Assembly: GCF_004210375.1 (NCBI RefSeq)
Contig: NC_134834.1
Span: 158,615,290-158,679,289, forward strand
DNA: 64,000 bases
From: Tachypleus tridentatus
Lineage: Eukaryota; Arthropoda; Merostomata; Xiphosura; Limulidae
Reading direction: 5' to 3'
Under the pieces are notes generated by a model. The model saw only the letters and a list, made by a program, of their open reading frames with translations, ran no database searches and was not told the origin of the DNA. Positions 13,301-22,707 of the stretch are shown piece after piece. The position numbers were made by a program, and so were the translations under genes. Each line of letters begins with the position of its first letter. The stretch's first letter is position 1.

Positions 13301-16220
13301 GTCCACAGAACCAATAAAACTGGATTTTATGGGCTTTGGACTCCAGAAAGGAAGTCCTCTGGAATATGCTTTAAGTGAAAGGTTAGTGTAGAATGTGAAG
13401 CAAAATTTCATTGTAGCAAACCAATAATATTACGAAAACTGTCTTTTAATGCGTCAATTTATAAACTTTAGGCTAGGTTCTTGAAAGTTCAGTTGGTAAC
13501 AATATTTTACACACATTTAGAGAATAGGCGACACTATTCCTGATGACGAGAACCCCACTTGAAGTAAAAAATGTATTCTCAAGACGGCTGGTATAGATAT
13601 TAAAACTTTAATTAAAATACAGCACAGATCAACGTTTCGACCATCTTAGGTTTGCTACCAAACCAAAATTATCAATATAAGAAATAACATTTATTTCGTC
13701 CAACAGTGCCGAAAGTAAAAACTGGTTCCTAATTTTGTGAAGATAAAACTATCCAAGAATTTTAGTCAGTGTACAAACGCTATCCATAACTTACAGAAAA
13801 AACTTCTAGTTGCAAACTATCTTTGTTAACATCAAGATGACCGTCGATACGTTGTTCTGTACTTTATTTTAATTAAAGTTTTAATACCATACCGAGCAGT
13901 TTTGAGAATACAGAATAGGCGGGAATTTCGAAACATGTATTTAACACTATAAGTTACATGCATTTTTTAAAATGTACATTTAACTAAAATATCGACATTA
14001 AAATAAATACATAATAATAAATCAGTTGCAGCCGATTCATTAACTAAACTATATTTGTATGATATGAATGTTATTTCTGATGTCATGTAAACTGGTAATA
14101 AGATGATGAAAGTAAAAGGTTAAATACTTTACATTAAAACGATTTTGGAGCTTTTCACATCGTCACAGTCCATGTCACTAAGTCTGACAATGATTTATTT
14201 GACGATTGTGCATCTTGACAACAGCTATGCAGCGTCGTTTCCATTGAAAAAGCCTTTGTCTTTATGGTATTTGGTACAAAGCAAATCTCTCAAGATTGCG
14301 TGCTTTCCACAATTCATCTAGTATACGAGATTGCTGGTATTCCAGATCTCGTTTTAACAACGCTGTTACGCTGTATGCATTCGTATAAAATAGCTTGAAT
14401 GTCTTATCCTTTAGCTGCTTGGTACATGCGAAGGATATGTTGTGGAAGCATTTTGTATCAGAAATGCTGTTACATACCATTCTGCAAAGTAATCAGTTTT
14501 CAAGTAACAAAATATTACTTACGAAATTACAAGCAAGGTCAAAATGTGTTCTTATACATCAATTTCAAAGCGACTTTATATTGTCTCTGGCTGTCACATA
14601 AGGGTTGCTGATTGGCATATTCAAAAATCGTTTTAATATAAATAAACCCTATGTAAAATGTAATAATTTCAACAAAACTGTCTACTACTACTCTGGAAGT
14701 ACGTAAGATAATATATAGAAACAAAATGTTGGTCGCCGCATAGATACTAGATTAACGTTAACTGTAGGTAGTGATCAATTTAAAATTGTTTAGTTTGTTA
14801 TGAGAAACATGTTAGAATTCCAGAGTTTTGAGAAAGTCTCTGTATTAGGTTTCATGGTTTTCTAATACAAGTTTTTTTTATTATATTGTATTAGTTATTA
14901 TCCCTTTGTGTTACTTGTTGGATTTAGTAAATAACGTCATGGTTTAGTGATTTTTAAGACGATTTTGATTACTTATGATCGCCCTATATAATTATTATAT
15001 AAATACATATATATTTACCATACATTATTTACAAACCAACTGATTCTTAAAGAATTTGTTTGTTTGTTTTGGAATTTCTCACAAAGCTACTCGAGGGCTA
15101 TCTGTGCTAGCCGTCCCTAATTTAGCAGTGTAAGACTAGAGGGAAGGCAGCTAGTCATCACCACCCACCACCAACTCTTTGACTACTCCTTTACCAACGA
15201 ATAGTGGGATTGACCGTAACATTATACTCCCTCACGGCTGGGAGGGTGAGCATGTTTAGCGCGACGCGGGCGCGAAGCCGTGACCATGCCAGGCCTCTCC
15301 TTGAAGAAATAGAATCCTGTTGTGTTTTGTAACGTATGACTCATTTTACTTTAATTTAAAATCACATAAAATGAAGGTACGTAATGGAAGAATTAAAATG
15401 ATTTAAAGTATCTTAATTCGTTTATGTCTAGTGTCCTCATCACAATCTCCGTGGGTTTCCTTTTGGTTGATTAAAGTCACTTTGTGACCAGCAAGTAAAG
15501 TACACTTTGCCATAATAATACTTGGACTTTTAATTCTACCTTTCTTCGACATTTCCGAGAGGCCAGTTTATAACATAAATATATGGGAAATTAGTAACGT
15601 AATTATTTGATTTCTGTTTTATTGCAAAGCTACACAATTGGCATTCGTGCATTGTCTATCACGGAGAATCGAACTATGGATTTTAGTGTTGTTAATCCGT
15701 AAATTTACCACTGATCCACTGCTGGGCAAGCAACATAGTACAATAATTTTTTTTTTCAAAACAAAATTAATGTTCTTACAAATGAACTGACATAATGAGA
15801 ATTTTTTGAAATTATAATAAAATATAAAAAATATAGAGATAAATTAAAGTTGAAACTGGAGCTATAATTGAAACATAAAAATTTAATTTTTATATTTATG
15901 TTTCAAACGGTTTTAAGTATGAATTCTAATCTATAATATTACTTCATTTTAGGATTGTTTGGCTGGTTCAGACAGGATTTGTCTTGAGGTGGTACCAAAA
16001 ACATACTAACCTTTTCAAGCTTCAGAGTCCATGTGCTTTTGCCAATACGAAGTCCAACGATAACTTGGTTCCTTTGTCTCTGCATGACCTTGGGGTAACT
16101 TTTCTAATCCTTCTCAGTGGACTTGTTGTAGCTACAGTAACGTTTATCTTTGAGTTTCTCATCTGCAGATCTAAGATAAGTTCTTTTTTCAGACAAGCTA
16201 CTTTGATTCACTCGACTTAG
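1030..16220 (+). CDS. Ionotropic receptor (iGluR superfamily), 3' six exons, 5' incomplete
   Basis: Spliced gene: join(1030-1117, 3662-3820, 8203-8365, 9890-10107, 13113-13381, 15953-16220). All joins keep frame and use GT/AG borders, giving 387 visible residues. Order seen: end of ligand-binding lobe S1 (1-82), membrane segment M1 (83-105), pore loop (118-137), M3 (about 153-175, ending GNIRAFLSI, the counterpart of the iGluR SYTANLAAFL motif), lobe S2 (176-322), M4 (about 346-370), short cytoplasmic tail and stop. Arg44 in EARQEVIDYT matches the conserved glutamate-carboxylate arginine of iGluRs. The S2 acidic ligand residue is replaced by Thr250, and the Q/R-site position is Trp135. Cys268 and Cys326 match the conserved S2 disulfide. 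Such divergence is typical of arthropod chemosensory IRs, which are plasma-membrane cation channels in sensory neurons. The ligand cannot be inferred. The N-terminal exons lie upstream of the window. A divergent kainate-like receptor is the alternative. Confidence 0.88.
2522..2730 (-). mobile_element. Degenerate SINE, family 1-like
   Basis: On the minus strand the fragments of family 1 appear in order: core, GGTAAGGCAG-like box and AGCTGTCTCTAATTT-like 3' part, all heavily diverged. Older than the other copies, or a distinct subfamily. Confidence 0.5.
3192..3582 (+). mobile_element. Family 1 SINE interrupted by another SINE
   Basis: The tRNA-like head (CTGGCATGGCCTAGTG) at 3197 and the core and 3' end (CTGCCTTCCCTCTAATC, TTAGGGACAGCT, AAACAAACAC) from about 3366 belong to one diverged family 1 element. 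About 125 bp between them are foreign and match family 2 in the opposite orientation. Confidence 0.65.
3240..3365 (-). mobile_element. tRNA-derived SINE, family 2, nested
   Basis: On the minus strand: GGCGGTAAGTCTGCAG (A-box-like), ATTTCGATACCCGTGG (B-box-like), GCACAGCGCAAAATAGCC, then a tail with AAACAAACG. This is the order of the family 2 copy at 5807-5930. Confidence 0.65.
3662..3820 (+). CDS. Ionotropic receptor exon b: end of S1 with ligand-binding arginine
   Basis: Exactly 53 codons in phase 0, acceptor TTGTAG at 3656-3661 and donor GTATGA at 3821. Contains WNEARQEVIDYT, where the Arg aligns with the invariant iGluR agonist-binding arginine, then GPAPRAERR leading into M1. Confidence 0.85.
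4190..4520. repeat. Degenerate 33-34-bp minisatellite
   Basis: The motif (C/A)(G/A)TATGATCCA recurs at 4275, 4308, 4375 and 4409, spaced 33, 67 and 34 bp, with GTGTTGTG and CGACTAAAC-like segments between. About eight to nine decayed copies. The unit is unrelated in sequence to the 34-bp satellite at 23361. Confidence 0.7.
5807..5930 (+). mobile_element. tRNA-derived SINE, family 2
   Basis: Well-preserved copy. Pol III A box TAGTACAGCGG and B box GGTTCGATTCT are correctly spaced, followed by GGCTCAGCAGATAGCCC and a CACAAACACA tail. Serves as the reference for family 2 here. Confidence 0.85.
6083..6349 (-). mobile_element. tRNA-derived SINE, family 1, full length
   Basis: Read on the minus strand: GGCCTGGCATGGCCAGGTGG head, B-box-like GGTTCGAATTCCCGTC, core CACTATTCGTTGGTAAAAG and 3' end TCGTGTAGCTTTGCGCG. 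Confidence 0.92.
7491..7600 (+). mobile_element. SINE, family 2, diverged
   Basis: Follows family 2 order: TGTCTGTGGACTTACA, CTTTCGATACCCGCGG (B-box region), TGGGCAGA, then a tail with ATACAAACGAACAAA. Confidence 0.6.
8050..8158. repeat. Imperfect tandem duplication, about 57-bp unit
   Basis: Two adjacent copies of a unit with TATAG.TTTA..GTATATTTTA..GGAATTG.TGTGTTCT, just before receptor exon c. Confidence 0.6.
8203..8365 (+). CDS. Ionotropic receptor exon c: M1 and pore loop
   Basis: 54 codons plus one base. Opens with a hydrophobic M1 (LWLLYIFAGISSAFVTSL). The re-entrant loop ETLWISMQAGVWQG follows and aligns with the iGluR pattern LWFSLGAFMQQG. Acceptor CATAG ends at 8202; donor GTGAG begins at 8366. 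Confidence 0.85.
8980..9220 (-). mobile_element. tRNA-derived SINE, family 1
   Basis: Head with GGCACGGCCAGGTAG on the minus strand, B box GGTTCGAATCCCCGTC, core CTATTCGTTGGTAAAAT, truncated at its 3' end. Confidence 0.88.
9533..9812 (+). mobile_element. tRNA-derived SINE, family 1, full length with A-rich tail
   Basis: Head CGCATGGCCATGTGGGTT, full core, 3' end CAGATAACCCTCGAG and an AAACAAACAAACAAAAC tail. Confidence 0.9.
9890..10107 (+). CDS. Ionotropic receptor exon d: M3 and start of S2
   Basis: Two bases complete a split Gly codon, then 72 codons. Acceptor CTGCAG ends at 9889; donor GTAGGC begins at 10108. Encodes RLPKAHGARI, the M3 segment SWWMVCLIVLNVYCGNIRAF, then S2 starting PEKPLNTIEEILKTGEGK. 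Confidence 0.88.
10364..10393. repeat. (AC)15 microsatellite
   Basis: Uninterrupted AC dinucleotide run of 30 bp. Confidence 0.97.
11086..11302 (+). mobile_element. tRNA-derived SINE, family 1, 5' truncated
   Basis: Begins inside the head at TCCCGTCACACCAAACATG, then carries the full core (CACTATTCGTTGGCAAAAG) and a tail of AAATAAACAAACAC. Confidence 0.88.
12501..13007. repeat. Foldback-type inverted repeat, arms about 190 bp
   Basis: The left arm (about 12501-12693) matches the reverse complement of the right arm (about 12814-13007). Shared blocks include TTATCGCTA, GACTAAACTGTTT and TTACATGGTGAATAAAATCCC. Similarity is roughly 75-80 percent by eye with a loop of about 120 bp. No protein is encoded. 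Fits a foldback or MITE-like element that transcripts of the receptor intron could fold into a hairpin. No clear target duplication was identified. Confidence 0.75.
13113..13381 (+). CDS. Ionotropic receptor exon e: S2 lobe
   Basis: 89 codons plus two bases of a split Arg codon. Includes GNYFLGTGSTLRYF, CPFHVSTEPIKLDFMGFGLQ and KGSPLEYALSER, the classic S2 pattern seen as GYGIATPKGSSLRNAV in AMPA receptors. The donor GTTAGT at 13382 is clear. The acceptor GTTGAG ending at 13112 has a weak pyrimidine tract, so the exact start is slightly uncertain. Confidence 0.82.
13531..13911. mobile_element. 381-bp inverted-repeat element with 10-bp target duplication
   Basis: Arms at 13573-13649 and 13833-13911 are inverted copies sharing GTATTCTCAA, ATTAAAACTTTAATTAAAAT, CAACGT.TCGAC and ATCTT. 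The ten bases AGAATAGGCG occur at 13521-13530 and again at 13912-13921, directly flanking the element, as expected for a target-site duplication. The arm motif (GATGACC..CGA.ACGTTGTTCTGTAC) resembles the terminal regions I recall from Penelope-like retroelements, so a Penelope-derived fragment is possible; a MITE is the alternative. Non-coding. Confidence 0.8.
15056..15297 (-). mobile_element. tRNA-derived SINE, family 1, head partly deleted
   Basis: Plus-strand 3' end TGTTTGTTTTGGAATTTC, core with ACCAACGAATAGTGGGATTG, and a shortened head ending CCATGCCAGGCC. The segment around the anticodon-like region is deleted. Confidence 0.88.
15620..15732 (-). mobile_element. SINE, family 2
   Basis: On the minus strand: GCCCAGCAGTGGATCAGTGG head, AGTTCGATTCTCC B box and TGTGTAGCTTTGCAATAAAAC 3' end. 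Confidence 0.75.
15953..16220 (+). CDS. Ionotropic receptor terminal exon: end of S2, M4, stop
   Basis: Completes the split Arg codon, then 88 codons and TAG at 16218-16220. Starts IVWLVQTGFVLRWYQKH (the S2 terminal helix), includes Cys326, then M4 (GVTFLILLSGLVVATVTFIF). Acceptor TTTTAG ends at 15952. Possible polyadenylation signals AATAAA occur at 16382 and near 16459. Confidence 0.88.
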
Positions 16221-17211
16221 AATGCCATAAATGTTTCTCATTCTGATACACATTATTAATCTTAGTGAACATAGTATGATTTCATAGGATTTGAATTCAT
16301 CACCAACTTACTTCTAGTCTTCTATTCATTACTGAGATTTTTTGAACAAAAACATGTTCTCGTGTGACCTTTAAACTTTGAAATAAACGCTTACACATCA
16401 GTCGTTTCTGATTATTTCTTGATGAGTTAGTTAATGTTACCAAAGATGATTTTTTAAAATAAATTTTTACAACAAAGTATAATTTTATAATTAACGTTAA
16501 TAAATTTTGAAAATACATGAGTTGCTGAACATTTTCTTCATATTAACATATACTTTGTTTATTTGGTCAGTTCCTTTGAAAAACTAATGTAATTTTACCT
16601 ATTATGTAAGGAATTTCGTACTGACCATTTATAATATAAAATTATAAGTTTAATATTTTTGTTTGTTTCTTTTAAAGTCTAAAGCTGTCTATGCTGTGCC
16701 AACCTTAAGGATCGAACCCTAAATTTTGGCATTATGAATGTTAGTTTTACCACTGAGCCATCAGGTAGTACTATAGTAGTGGAGGGGTGCGTCTAGTTAA
16801 AGAAAACCTTTTCTTTGTGCATACGAAACTAGAAGTTCCTTACAGTTACTAACTTTTGGCACAAAAACGTCATCAGTATGACAGTATTATGAGAAACACA
16901 TGCCAAGTTAAGTTCTTGCATGTAAACGTTTCATCACGTGCCTGCTTATATGCTTGAGACTGTACAAGAGGTGTTATATAAGAGATGTAATTATAATTTA
17001 TTTGCTTAATTAAGCTCTGTTGCTTAGACTTGAATGTTATGATTTACTGAACTAGGCAGCTCGTCTACTTATCTATTATTATAATCTTAATAATTTTTAG
17101 TGTTGTTGGCTATATCGTATCTGTTTGTATACATGTTGTAGAATTTACTAACCCTCCTTCCCAAAACCTGAGTTTGTTGTGTAGATCATATGATAAAGTT
17201 TATGTTATTAC
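16221..17211. other. Receptor 3' flank
   Basis: AT-rich sequence after the receptor stop codon, with candidate polyadenylation signals at 16382 and 16459 and one family 2 SINE at 16672-16775. Nothing else recognised. Confidence 0.5.
16672..16775 (-). mobile_element. SINE, family 2
   Basis: On the minus strand: CTGATGGCTCAGTGG, GGTAAAAC, B box GGGTTCGATCC, TTGGCACAGCATAGAC. Same order as the copy at 5807. Confidence 0.75.
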
Positions 17212-17462
17212 TTGTTTGTTTGTTTTTGAATTTCGCACAAAGCTACTCGAGGGCTATCTGTGCTAGCCGTCCCTAATTTAGCAGTGTAAGACTGGAGGGA
17301 AGGCAGCTAGTCATCACCACCCGCCGCCAACTGTTGGGCTAATCTTTTACCAACGAATAGTGGGATTGACCGTCACATTATAATGCCCCTACGGCTGAAA
17401 GGGTGAGCATGTTTGGCGCGACGGGGATGCGAACCCATGACCCTCAGATTATGAGTTGAACT
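17212..17462 (-). mobile_element. tRNA-derived SINE, family 1, head truncated
   Basis: Plus strand: TTTGTTTGTTTTTGAATTTC tail, AGCAGTGTAAGACTGGAGGG, ACCAACGAATAGTGGGATTG and GACGGGGATGCGAACCC. It breaks off after CAGATTATGAGTTGAAC. Confidence 0.9.
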
Positions 17463-17497
17463 ATGTTATTACTATGTTTTCAGCAGAATAAATGATC

Positions 17498-17615
17498 TCT
17501 GTTTGCTCTGTGGTAAGAATAAAGGATTGGGACTAAAATTATGGGTTTATTCCTCCACGGTTGGCACAGCACGGATTTCCTACTGTGTAGCTCTGCATTA
17601 CAACAAACAGATAAT
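17498..17615 (+). mobile_element. SINE, family 2
   Basis: GCTCTGTGGTAAGAATAAAG head, GGGTTTATTCCTCCACGG in place of the B box, GTTGGCACAGCACGG and TGTGTAGCTCTGCATTACAA. An open frame running from here to 17865 starts in the SINE and matches nothing I know. Confidence 0.7.
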
Positions 17616-17944
17616 CAACAGAAAAAGATACCTTCACAGACATGTTGGGATAAATCGGAGAGGTCCGTCACAATCACTTTTTGATTTTTCTGCTTCATTA
17701 TATTACTGTTTCACAAAGATAAACGGGAAGAAAAACACGTTATTAAGTATGTTTTTAATTATTTATCCAGAGGTTTTCTCTTATATCGTCCCGAAAACTA
17801 AAGTTATGAGCTATGAAGAAGTCTCAAGGTATATCTTAAATAACTTGTATAGTGACTGCCTGTAAAACATACATCACTTTTATGATATGTGTATCACGAT
17901 GAATAAATATAAATATAATTGAGAGCCTTGAGTCTCAAAATGTC

Positions 17945-18100
17945 GCACAGTAAAGGATGACACTCTGAAACCAGAAAAAAACAAACGATCTTGACACAGT
18001 TTCAACAAGAATGTTCAACATGTCAAGGGCATTGACTTAATTTGTACGTAAACAACATTCGAGGACTTGTTGCTAAGCTATATAGCACTATGTAACACAG
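17945..18100 (+). repeat. Left arm of long inverted repeat around 18-23 kb
   Basis: 18018-18047 matches the reverse complement of 23128-23157 at 29 of 30 bases (ATGTCAAGGGCATTGACTTA). Weaker similarity continues outward to about 17945 (AGTAAAGGATG..ACTCTG..CC.GAAA.AAACAAAC) and inward to about 18100. May be a terminal inverted repeat of a dead element. Confidence 0.75.
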
Positions 18101-18401
18101 ATTTTGTTCCTGGATAGTATGTGTTATTTCTTAATTGCTTATGTTGTAAAAGTACAGAAAATGGCCATTATTTCCTTCAAACTCTGCTTTTGTGACTTGA
18201 GTAATGAAATTTAGAAATCAACCTATTTTCTATGTAAAGATGGGCAAATTTGTATATTTTCACTTACACAAGGTCTGAATAAAACAACATATGAATAAAG
18301 ATTTACATGTATATATACTAAAGTTATACAAAAAATGTTTAGAAGTGAGTAGTTTCTCGAGACTTGTGACTGTAACGTAAATCACTTTCACGTATCAGTT
18401 T

Positions 18402-18896
18402 TCATATATAGTCTCCCATCATGTTTTCGTTATACGCTTTTTGGTAGCGGCGTTCAAAGTCCAGTATATCTTGGTGGAAGCACTCGCCTTGCTCCTCTGA
18501 GTATGCTCCTTTGTTCTCCTTGAATTTATTAAGATGAGCATTAAGGATATGGACTTTCAGGGACATCCTGCAGCCCATAACGCCGTAGTTCTTCACCAGA
18601 GCCTCAACCAGTTCCATATAATTTTCGGCCTTGTGATTACCCCAAAAGCCCCGAACCACTGCGACAAAGCTGCCCCAAGCTTTTTTTTTTATTTTATTTC
18701 TACCAAGCTTCTTGGGGAATTCTGTGCACCCCAGGATCTTCTTAATTTGTGGTCCAACGAAGACAACAGTTTCGACCTTTGCCTCAGACAGCTTAGGTAA
18801 GAAGTCTCGAAGGTACTTGAAGGCTACAGACTTCTTATCAAGAGCTGTGACAAATTGTTTCATAAGACCCAATTTTATGTGCAATGGTGGGAACAA
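18402..18896 (-). pseudogene. Longest surviving open segment of that pseudogene (C-terminal part)
   Basis: 165 codons open from an internal Met to a TAA. Conserved landmarks in order: PPLHIKLGLMKQFV, LSEAKVETVVFVGPQIKKIL, AWGSFVAVVRGFWGNHKAENY, GCRMSLKVHILNAHLNKF, EEQGECFHQDI and RRYQKAYNENMMGDY. Upstream codons for EPLVDLQK lie in another frame, so this is not an independent gene. Confidence 0.7.
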
Positions 18897-20253
18897 TACC
18901 TTTTTGTAGGTCCACTAGTGGCTCACACTTGACATTGTGCCTCCCCACAGAGAACTCGGTCCATTGTGACCAGTGCTTCCTATTATTGTGCGCTGCGTTG
19001 TCTTCTGCTGTCCCAAAGGCCAAGATAACAGGGAAACTTGGTAAAGCCTCCTTGGAGACCCGTCAGGAATGCCACCATTTTGAAGTCTCCGATAACCTTT
19101 CAGCCATACTTATCGTACTTCAAGGCTTCTAGCAAGGCCTTGACGCTGTTGTATTCCTCTTTGAGGTTTACCGAATGAGCCAGGGGAAGAGACGGATACT
19201 TATTCCCGTTATGGAGCAGCACAGCTTTGAGGCTTCTGGATGAGCTATCAATGAAAAGGCGCCATTCGTTCAAGTTACAGGCAATTTCAATTGCCTCGCA
19301 CAGATCGGATACATTGTGGCAGGAGCAGAGTCAACCTCGATGAGCGAAGAAGCTTGAAAATTGTCGGTGACGCTTCCTCTGACTTGTGACTTGCACACTT
19401 TTATCTAACAAATTCTAACTCCTTAAGCCTAGATGTCAAAAGCTCGGCATTCGACTTTGTTAGACCAAGATCTCTGATCAAGTCATTGAGGTCTCTTTGG
19501 TTGGGGTAGTATGGGTTTCTCTCACCAGCTGCACCTCTGAAATTGTAATCTGGATCATCAACATCTACCTCCTCTTTTGATTTGCTGTTCTCTTCTGAGG
19601 ATGGCTGCTTCTTTCCGGCGAAGTGGGTACAGGGAGCTCAGGGCAGTGTGGCACTGGGGCGATGGATGATGGAAGATCTGGATACATGATAGCTGATGCA
19701 TTCTTGCCAGCCCGATGTTTGGAAGGATTCACCATGCAGAAGTAGCAATTTCTTGAGTGGTCAGTGGGTTCACGCCAAATTTTTGTAATAGCGAACTTCA
19801 TGGCTCTCTTTTCCCCTTTGTACCATCGTACGAAAGAGCAAAATAAAATTGTTATTATGAAGAATAAACGTATTTTAACCACATCTAATGTGTAAGAGGT
19901 TCATGCAAAATATTTGTAGTGAAATTTTTTCTATACTATTGGAAATTTAAAAAATAAATTTATAAAGATATTTAAATTTGAAAGGTCTAAAATTTGTGCA
20001 TTATAAAATTTTACTATTCAAGCAAGCAAGAGTTGTCTGTCTTACCTTTCAGAGTTTTTTTGCAGTGCTCACAGGTAAAATGAGGTGCTCATGGTTTGTC
20101 TTGATCCCTGACAGGCATGTCGAAATATGTTTTGTAGGTTTCACACATTTTATCAGATGCTGTCACAGAGTACTTTTTCGCTCTTATCTTGATAAATTGG
20201 CCACATACATAGCAGAATGCGTCTGGAGAATGTTTACAGCTTCTTAATGCTAT
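18402..20253 (-). pseudogene. Decayed copy of a multicopy arthropod gene family with CYVC/CYFCM cysteine motifs
   Basis: Two former exons on the minus strand. The first, 20253 to about 20048, reads CKHSPDAFCYVCGQFI.. RAKKYSVTASDKMC and ends CEHCKKTLK at a GTAAG donor. The second, 19827 to 18402, reads WYKGEKRAMKFAITKIWREP, NCYFCMVNPSKHRAGK, DLPSSIAPVPHCPELPVPT, DLNDLIRDLGLTKSNAELL, LNEWRLFIDSSSRSLKAVLL, then PPLHIKLGLMKQFVTALDKK and GECFHQDILDFERRYQ to the stop. I recall this protein type as uncharacterised and highly repeated in chelicerate and other arthropod genomes; its function is unknown. Damage: TGA inside exon 1 (expected Trp before APHFTCEHC), the acceptor before exon 2 reads AC instead of AG, frameshifts near 19600, 19330-19400, 19010 and 18890, and TGA for an expected Trp near 19110. 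It lies between inverted repeats at 17.95 and 23.2 kb. Confidence 0.75.
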
Positions 20254-20540
20254 CTCTGATAAAATCAGATAGGTCTATATGTTCACTTAGGCAGCTAAAA
20301 CTAAACTGAAGTGGTGAGTGGTGAGCCCTTGTATATATATTACTATGGAAAGAACTTTCTTGAAAATTCTTGTAAGTTCGAGAAAATTCTCTAGCAGCTA
20401 CTCAGCACTAAATCTACCTGGAATGTTTTGGAAAATGGATAAATTTAATAATTTCCTTATCCAGGTCACAAAAGCAAAGTTTGAAGAGAAAAATAAGTCT
20501 TTTTCATTTACTTTAGGCATAATCAATTGGGAAATAACAC

Positions 20541-20798
20541 TTTCTGCAAAGCTGCACGAGGTTTATTTGCGCTAGTCGTCCCTGTTTTAGTAGTGTAAGA
20601 CTAGAGGAAAGGCAGCTAGTCATCACCACCCACCGCCACCTCTTTGGCTACTCTTTTACCTACGAAGAGTGAGATTAACCGTCATCTTATTACGCTCCCA
20701 CGGATGAAAGGGCGAGCATATTTGGTGTGATGGGGATTCGGACCCGCGACCCGCGGATTATGAGTCGAGTGCTTTGACCACTTGGCTTTGCCGGATTC
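20541..20798 (-). mobile_element. tRNA-derived SINE, family 1
   Basis: Plus strand: TGCAAAGCTGCACGAGG end, CTAGAGGAAAGGCAGCTAG, ACCTACGAAGAGTGAGATT, GGGGATTCGGACCCGCG, and a head ending ACTTGGCTTTGCCGG. Inserted inside the 18-23 kb inverted-repeat interval. Confidence 0.88.
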
Positions 20799-22700
20799 GC
20801 AAAATCTAAGAAAGACGCACACATTTAACTGATTTCAAATCCTGATAATAATGTCCTGTGAAAATAAATCAAAAACATTTAGTGCATGAATTATTTTTAC
20901 ATATATTTTTTAGGATAACGATATAAAAAGTTGGGGACCAAATGTTTGATTTCTGCATATTATTTAATTAGATTTATCATACAAGACCTCAGTTTGTAGG
21001 CTCATAACACCTGTTTATCAACTGTGTTTTGCATTTCAAAATAGATATTTTTCTCATATAGATAGTTAAGGAATAGCAAACTGATACGTGAATAGACTAT
21101 ACAATACTGAATTGTCAGAATAACTTTATTTTAATAGAAATATGGTAGCTCTCAGCTAGTGTACAATTCTTGAATACTTTTCCACTCAGTTAGACCCATG
21201 AACTGAATGTTTCTAATATTTCAAGTAATAGATAGGGGATTACAATCTTAGATCAATTGTTCAGGTTCGTAGTTAAATATTCATAGTAAATTTTCAAGAT
21301 AACTTATCAAAGATGAAAAACTAAATCTGCACAGTTCAGATGTTGTTATTTTTCTTCTCGTATGAATCGGTAGTAAAGGGTTAGTAAAGAGAGATTTGTA
21401 AAGAAATGTTATCTGTCTTATTGTCAGGCATTCTGACGTTCTTGTAATTAAAACCTCGTACGTTTTTGGCCAAGGATAGAGAAGTGCTATCATAACCAGT
21501 GAGTAGTTCTCTCTTACAGTAGGTGACAACAACACAGTGCTCTTTGAAGTTTTACACACACACAAAGAAACACTAACTTATCATAATTTTACGAAAACAT
21601 ACTAGACTTTATTAAATTATCGGAACGTTTTAGGTTACATTTCGAAATAAATGCTGGAATGTTCACGCATTTAGATTACAATTTGTGTTCTAATCTTGGA
21701 TGACGTGTAAAAGTGTAATTTGAAAGGTAAGATGTTTCCAAAATGCACTTCAGAAAAGACAGAAAGTCACAAAATGGTTGTAAAAAATTGCTGAAGCACT
21801 GTGGTTGTAGGAGTTTCCGACAAGTGCTAGAGAGGTTACTGCAAGAAAAGAAAAGATATTCCACGGAAGTTAAATGTTATATTAATACTAATGTCTATGA
21901 TGTTGGAAGAAGTTTAGAACATGCCACCGAAACTCGAGCTTTCTTCATGAATAATCACTTAAAAAGGAAGTTATAGCTGGCAATACCACCACTTATGTAT
22001 GAAGTGCCACATTATACATTACTGGATATATTTTACAAAGAATGATGGTAGGGTTCAGTTTCCAATGAATCAAATCTTTTACTATATGACAAATGGATTA
22101 ATTTAAAATCAGTTATTACCTACTATAGTACTTTTAATAAAACTTACCACTTGGAATGTAGTTATGATGAGAGAACTATTCTAGAGTGGAACGTTAGAGG
22201 TTTCCACACTGTTTATCAACAAGGCAAGGACTTGTGAACATATATGAAAAAGAACTAGACTTATATGGAAGGTACTTTAATCTGGGTGATTTTTATAATT
22301 CATATATGTTCACTTTTTACACAAACCTAGCCTACTATTGGCATCCTAGAGGTGATTTTTTATTACTCTCTAACTGAAAATTGATAAGACCATGTCCAAG
22401 GCAGTTTTTCAAGCCTATACTTAGACACAGTGGTGGTCATTTTGAAAACCTTAACTTGTATATATTTGGGCATCACGTTTTGTTATGTAATGAGCAGTGA
22501 AGGTTTACGCATCACTTTGTTTTTAAAGAAATTTTAGAAGGTTTAGTTGCCTAATTGTAAAATATATCCTTTATTTTCCCGTATTATCGTAAGAAACTAT
22601 AAATTGAAACACGTTGTCAAGAACGTTTTTATTTTTATCATGATGATTTAATAATTTTTATTTGTTCTTTACATCTTCAAAGATAGAACGTATGCACGTT
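20799..22700. other. Unassigned sequence inside the inverted-repeat interval
   Basis: AT-rich. A 77-codon plus-strand frame at 21743-21976 (Lys/Arg/Cys-rich, with KSQNGCKKLLKHCGC) and short open blocks to about 22330 could be remains of a second coding region, but I recognise no family and stops are frequent. Confidence 0.3.
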
Positions 22701-22707
22701 ATGCTGA

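Larger units (their letters stand above)
13382..15952. other. Receptor intron, 2.6 kb
   Basis: Holds the element at 13531-13911, a family 1 SINE at 15056-15297 and a family 2 SINE at 15620-15732. The overlapping short open frames at 14260-14720 on both strands resemble nothing known to me and look accidental. Confidence 0.6.

Noticed and set aside
17503..17865. 120-codon plus-strand open frame
   Set aside because: Begins inside a family 2 SINE, has no family resemblance and shows no splice or promoter context.
18534..19132. Plus-strand open frames at 18.5-19.1 kb
   Set aside because: Antisense to the minus-strand pseudogene whose conserved motifs define the true strand.
21743..21976. Small Lys/Cys-rich gene
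   Set aside because: No recognisable family, a plain frame inside a decayed element interval, stops soon after; kept only as an unassigned note.
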